Of a stretch of 64,000 bases of DNA, positions 60,391 through 64,000 are shown piece by piece. The stretch comes from CAZABC01 sp964483405. Its GTDB lineage: Bacteria; Chloroflexota; Limnocylindria; Limnocylindrales; CSP1-4. Under the pieces are notes generated by a model. That model ran no database searches and was not told the origin of the DNA. It worked only from the letters and a program-made list of their open reading frames with translations. The DNA lies in contig CAZABC010000002.1 of NCBI GenBank assembly GCA_964483405.1, positions 124,001 to 188,000 of the forward strand, written 5' to 3'. Both the position numbers and the translations under genes were made by a program. The stretch's first letter is position 1. The number at the start of each line of letters is the position of its first letter.

Positions 60391-61649
60391 TCAGCCGCCG
60401 GCCGAGGGACTCGGGCTCGGGGTGGCCGGCGGCGTCCAGTAGCGGCTGTCCTCGCCGTAGTAGTCGATCGACAGCTTCTTGACCGCGGCCATCTTGGGGA
60501 CGAGGACATACAGGCCGCCGGTCTCGGACGGCGGCGGCTGGTCGGCGTACTTGCGCGGACCGAGGACCACCCGCTCGACCCCGTCGTCGTTCACGCCCCG
60601 GGCGAGGTCGAGGACCTCGCCGACGCGGTCGGACGGGAAGTTCGTCCGGACGGTGTCCCCGAGCGCACCGATGAGCGATGGGATCTGCGGCAGGACCGTC
60701 GGGTCGGTCAGGCGCTTCCGGAGCGCGAGGAGGACCTCCTGCTGCCGCCGGGCGCGGGTGAAGTCGTTGTCGCCGGCGCCCTTCCGCGAGCGGGCGTAGG
60801 CGAGCGCCTCCTGGCCGTCGAGGTGGTGCGGACCGGCCGACAGCCGGAAGCCGACCGGCCGGCCATCGGTCCAGCCGCCGTAGCCCGGATCGCTGATCGC
60901 CTTCGCGTTCACGACGTCGATCCCGCCGACGGCGTCGACCATCTTGACGAAGCCGGGCAGGTTGATCGCCGCGTAGTACGGGATCGGGACCCCGACGAGA
61001 TGCCCGAGGGCGCCCATGAGCGTCGGCAGCGGCCCGTCGGGGTACGCCGACGGGTTGCGGGCGGCGGCGTTCATCAGCGAGTTGATCTTGCCGCTGTAGA
61101 TCCGGCCGTCGGGGAGCTCGATCCGCGACAGGTCGCGGGGGATGCTGATCATCGAGGTCGCGCCGGTCTCGGGATCGATCGAGGCGACGATCATCGTGTC
61201 GGTCAGGTTGGTCCCCCGGCCGGGTTCGTTGTCGATCCCGACGATGAGGACGGTCAGCCGCTCGCCGACGGCCGGCGTCGGCCCGACNNNNNNNNNNNNN
61301 NNNNNNNNNNNNNNNNNNNNNNNNNNNNNNNNNNNNNNNNNNNNNNNNNNNNNNNNNNNNNNNNNNNNNNNNNNNNNNNNNNNNNNNCGGCGGTCGCCAC
61401 GGCGAGCAGGCCGAAGGTCCCGGCGATGGCGGGGGTGAGGAAGCTGAGGGCGAACGACTCGAGGCCGCCGCCGAGCTGGACGAGGATGACCGCGACGACC
61501 GCGACGATCGGGATGGCGAATACCAGGCCGCGCAGCGGCCGGGCCGCGTAGGCCTGCCCGAGTCCCGGGATGAGGAACGAGAGGAAGGCGGCGACCGGGG
61601 CGGAGCGGCGGGCGCCCGTCGCCGGGCGGATGTCGGGGGTCTGCGTCAC
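60391..61649 (-). CDS. Second LCP-family protein with N-terminal membrane domain (interrupted by an assembly gap)
   Basis: From the GTG at 61649 the N-terminus (MTQTPDIRP...) contains three to four helices (FLSFLIPGLGQAYAARPLRG, LVFAIPIVAVVAVILV). A 100-N gap follows (61288-61387), and downstream lies a full LCP domain (LTVLIVGIDNEPGRGTNLTDT, ISIPRDLSRIEL, ARSRKGAGDNDFTRARRQQ) ending in a short Ser-Pro tail. The two parts are in different frames if the gap is counted as 100, so its true length differs. I treat them as one gene because spacing and order fit an LCP protein with a PGLGQ-type membrane head, but two genes are possible. TAGACT (complement of 61659-61664) is 9 nt before the GTG. Confidence 0.75.
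61288..61387. other. Assembly gap, 100 N
   Basis: A fixed-length scaffold spacer inside the second LCP gene. Frames on the two sides do not match across 100 nt, so the true gap length is not 100 nt (it would need to be 1 or 2 nt different modulo 3). Confidence 0.97.
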
Positions 61650-62290
61650 CGTCGGTCCAGTCTATCGCGGGTCGGCGTCCGACCCTTCCGGATGCCTCGA
61701 CGGGCCGGTGGTGGGTACGGACGGCCGGCGGTCGGGGTCCGCCGGTCGTTCCTCTGACGCGCGGGGCGCCGCGCGCGTTGCGCGGCGCCGAGCTCGGACG
61801 CGACGCGCCGCGATCCGCGGAGCCGCGTCGCCCGACGCGGATGCGGCCCGCGACGAGGCGGGCAGCAGTCCGGGACGGCGGTCGTTGGGGCCGGTCCGGA
61901 GCGGCCGGTACACGGCGGTCGTGGTCGGTGCCCGGCGGCCGCGACCGGTCTTCGCCGGTCGTGGTCGGTGCGCGGCGATCCTCGCATCTACCGGCGTGGC
62001 CGGTCATGACACGACGGTCTACGTATGGCACCAGCTGCACCGGTGCGACGCGAGATCTGGCCGGATCCCCGTGCGTGGAGGCCTCGGGATCCTGTCCTTG
62101 CCCGGCTGCGACCTCGCCATAGCACCGACGGGGCTGGTAGAAGCGAGGATCTCGGGGCGCAGGACGAGCTCCGGGACCGGTGGAGCGGCGCCGGGCGCGG
62201 GCGCCGGGTCGGTGACGTCGCCGCGGACGCCGGGTCAGTGACGTCGCCGCGGACGCCGGGGGCGGGTCCGCGGCGCAGGCGCCGGGCGCG
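61650..62290. other. Repeat-rich spacer, no gene seen
   Basis: 641 bp between the second LCP gene and fabG. No open frame has plausible protein content and I recognise no tRNA or other RNA. It holds CGGTCGTGGTCGGTGC twice, 40 bp apart (61916-61931 and 61956-61971), and a 26-bp tandem repeat at 62206-62257 that resembles part of fabG. The LCP promoter lies at its left edge. Confidence 0.5.
62206..62257. repeat. 26-bp tandem repeat resembling an internal fabG segment
   Basis: Copies at 62206-62231 and 62232-62257 differ at one position. With flanking bases, the first copy matches 62834-62862 inside fabG at all but one of about 29 positions, in the same orientation. It lies downstream of the fabG stop (62291). 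Confidence 0.7.
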
Positions 62291-63040
62291 CTACATCATC
62301 GCCAGGCCGCCGTCGACCCCGAGCGTCTGGCCGGTGATGTACGCCGCCTCGTCGCTGGCGAGGAACGTGACCGCGTAGGCGATCTCGTCGACCGTCGCGA
62401 AGCGCCCGAGCGGGGTCGCGGCCTTGATCGCGTCCTTGACGTTGTCGGGCAGGCCGTCGGTCAGCTCGGTCATGACGAAGCCCGGGGCGATCGCGTTGAC
62501 GGTGATCCCGCGCGAGGCGACCTCGCGGGCGAGGGCCTTCGTCAGGCCGATGAGCCCGGCCTTGGACGCGGAGTAGTTCGCCTGGCCGGCGTTGCCCATC
62601 TGGCCCGACACGCTCGACATGTTGATGATCCGGCCCGACCGCTGCTTCAGCATCGGCCGGAGGACCGCCCGGGACATGTAGAACGCGCCGGTGAGGTTCA
62701 CGTTCAGGACCTCGGCCCAGGCTTCGTCGCTCATCCGCATCGCCAGGTCGTCGCGGGTGATGCCGGCGTTGTTGACGAGGATGTCGATCCGACCGAACTC
62801 GCGGAGCGTCTCCTCGACGGTCGCCGCGCACGACGCCGGGTCGGTGACGTCGCCGCCGACGCAGACCGAGCGGCGGCCCATCGCCTCGACGTCGCCCTTC
62901 GTGTGGTCGTCGATCAGGCAGGCGGCCCGGTCGATGAAGGCGACGTCGGCGCCCTGCCGGCCGAGCTGGAGGGCGACCGCGCGGCCGATGCCGCGCGAGC
63001 CGCCGGTGACGATGGCGACCTTGCCGGTGAGATCGAGCAT
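62291..63040 (-). CDS. fabG: 3-oxoacyl-ACP reductase FabG
   Basis: A 249-aa short-chain dehydrogenase for the NADPH-dependent keto reduction step of fatty-acid elongation. It has TGGSRGIGRAVA for cofactor binding, NNAGITRD, the catalytic Ser (INMSSVSGQMG), YSASK and a normal C-terminus (GQTLGVDGGLAMM). An extra Cys-containing segment near residue 40 (DRAACLIDDHTKG) is somewhat unusual. AGGAGGAG lies 8 nt before the ATG at 63040. It follows fabH, so a fatty-acid role is more likely than a sugar or steroid one. Confidence 0.92.
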   Translation of the reverse strand: MLDLTGKVAIVTGGSRGIGRAVALQLGRQGADVAFIDRAACLIDDHTKGDVEAMGRRSVCVGGDVTDPASCAATVEETLREFGRIDILVNNAGITRDDLAMRMSDEAWAEVLNVNLTGAFYMSRAVLRPMLKQRSGRIINMSSVSGQMGNAGQANYSASKAGLIGLTKALAREVASRGITVNAIAPGFVMTELTDGLPDNVKDAIKAATPLGRFATVDEIAYAVTFLASDEAAYITGQTLGVDGGLAMM

Positions 63041-63131
63041 GGCGGTGGCTCCTCCTGGATCGGGCGGCGAGGGGTTCGGCGGTGCGGGTCGGGCTGCGGG
63101 TCGGGCTGCGGTCGGTTCGGTCGCCCAGCGG

Positions 63132-64000
63132 TCAGCCCACGAGGGGCGGGTCGGCGTGCCGCGGCTCGCCGGGCACGACGTCGTCGAGCGGCGGGTCGAC
63201 CGGGCCGGGCCGGGCGAGGACCTCGGCCAGCACGGCCGGGATCGGGTCGACCGAGTCCCAGTCCACCGGCAGGCGGACGTGGACGTCGTCGGGCGAGACG
63301 CTCGCCGCACGAGCCCCGGCGGCAGGGTCGGCGGTCCACTCGATCGCGACGGCGCCGCTCGTGAAGCCCGCCCCGAACGCGACGATGACGATCCGGTCGC
63401 CCAGCGCGATGCGGCCGCTGTCGACCGCCTCGGCGAGCGCGAGCGGCACCGACGCGGCCGACGTGTTGCCGTAGCGGTCGACATTGACGAACATCCGCTC
63501 CATCGGCAGGTCGAGGCCCTTGGCGACGGCCTCGATGATCCGGATGTTCGCCTGGTGCGGGATGAAGAGGCGGACGTCGTCGGGGTGGATCCCGGCCGCC
63601 TCGATCGCCGCGAGCGCCGTCGACGCGAGCGTCTTGGTCGCGAAGCGGTACGTCTCGCGGCCCTCCATCCGGATGTAGTGCTCGCCGCGGGCGATCGTCT
63701 CGGGCGACGGCGGGCTCTTCGAGCCGCCTGCCGGGAGCCAGATCATGTAGGCGCCCTGCGGCTCGGTCGTCAGGTGGACGCCGAGCGCGCCGCCCGGCTC
63801 GGGCCTGCCGGACACGACGACGGCGCCCGCCCCGTCGCCGAAGAGGATGCACGTCCCCCGGTCGGTGAAGTCGAGGAAGCGGGTGAGCAGCTCGGCGCCG
63901 ATGACGAGGACGTGCTTGGCGATCCCGGCGGTCACGTACGCCTGGGCCGTCGAGAAGGCGTAGACGAAGCCCGAGCAGGCCGCCATCACGTCCATCGCCG
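63132..64000 (-). CDS. fabH: 3-oxoacyl-ACP synthase III FabH, 5' end outside the window
   Basis: The visible 288 residues cover the C-terminal two thirds. The active-site Cys is in AACSGFVYA, His in IPHQANIRII and Asn in YGNTSAASVPLAL, completing the Cys-His-Asn triad of the enzyme that starts fatty-acid chains with acetyl- or branched acyl-CoA. After the normal end (FGAGFTSGAVAIEW) the frame continues for about 65 residues, Pro/Asp-rich and unlike other FabH. The gene runs off the right edge and would be translated before fabG, with a 91-bp gap. Confidence 0.92.
   Translation of the reverse strand, partial: AMDVMAACSGFVYAFSTAQAYVTAGIAKHVLVIGAELLTRFLDFTDRGTCILFGDGAGAVVVSGRPEPGGALGVHLTTEPQGAYMIWLPAGGSKSPPSPETIARGEHYIRMEGRETYRFATKTLASTALAAIEAAGIHPDDVRLFIPHQANIRIIEAVAKGLDLPMERMFVNVDRYGNTSAASVPLALAEAVDSGRIALGDRIVIVAFGAGFTSGAVAIEWTADPAAGARAASVSPDDVHVRLPVDWDSVDPIPAVLAEVLARPGPVDPPLDDVVPGEPRHADPPLVG

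Noticed and set aside
58813..61551. 912-codon plus-strand open frame crossing the second N gap
   Set aside because: Antisense to both LCP genes and extended only by the N run.
61650..62290. Possible tRNA or CRISPR-like repeats in the long spacer
   Set aside because: No cloverleaf could be drawn and the repeats are only two copies without regular spacers.

Overview
The window is about 73% G+C, densely coded on both strands, and built from short operons with many GTG starts and 1-8 bp gene overlaps. Two runs of exactly 100 N (49129-49228 and 61288-61387) mark scaffold joins, so this is a draft or metagenome assembly. Cell-wall-binding repeats, two LytR-CpsA-Psr (LCP) proteins and the lack of any outer-membrane gene point to a monoderm. 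With the carotenoid, molybdoenzyme and polysaccharide genes, I infer a Chloroflexota bacterium of the Limnocylindria/Ellin6529 type; a high-GC actinomycete is the main alternative. No rRNA, tRNA or CRISPR array was recognised.

Layout. 1-561 is non-coding and carries five DnaA-box-like 9-mers, a possible replication origin. 562-4540: moaA, then a coiled-coil protein plus a receiver-ParA (CpaE-like) ATPase. 4583-11698 (minus): acetyl-CoA synthetase with a small partner, and an aminotransferase / IclR regulator / MscS channel / membrane protein run. 11922-17692 (plus): a carotenoid operon with a heterodimeric lycopene cyclase, a UbiA prenyltransferase fused to a glycosyltransferase, CrtI, CrtB and a divergent PlsY-like acyltransferase. 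17696-22388 (minus): a DUF885 peptidase and a large degenerate DNA-methylase-like protein. 22501-27432 (plus): MoxR, DUF58, DUF4129 and an MFS exporter. 27653-33386 (minus): a TPR protein and a four-gene molybdoenzyme operon. 33520-37503: DUF6457, a membrane protein, PolX and a metallo-hydrolase. 37977-41457 (minus): two diguanylate cyclases. 41597-43899 (minus): two paralogous secreted proteins. 44115-61649: an envelope glycopolymer region with UDP-sulfoquinovose synthase, an epimerase, a Wzx-like flippase, a cell-wall-binding protein, glycosyltransferases, a Wzy-like polymerase and two LCP ligases. 62291-64000 (minus): fabG and the 3' part of fabH.

How the parts fit. The carotenoid operon looks able to make a cyclised, prenylated, glycosylated and perhaps acylated pigment. 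The 44-62 kb region resembles a Wzx/Wzy pathway that makes a glycan, possibly containing sulfoquinovose, and attaches it to peptidoglycan through LCP proteins. The molybdoenzyme operon encodes an exported type-II DMSO-reductase-family catalytic subunit, a four-cluster ferredoxin subunit and an NrfD-type quinone-reactive anchor.

Two regulatory patterns recur. Many genes have a TANNNT hexamer only 6-9 nt before the start codon, which implies leaderless mRNAs; one pair of divergent genes shares a single TA between opposed hexamers. In addition, paired GGTACC sites 22-23 bp apart lie 32-35 bp upstream of -10-like hexamers in front of the CpaE-like operon and of both diguanylate cyclases, suggesting a small signalling regulon.
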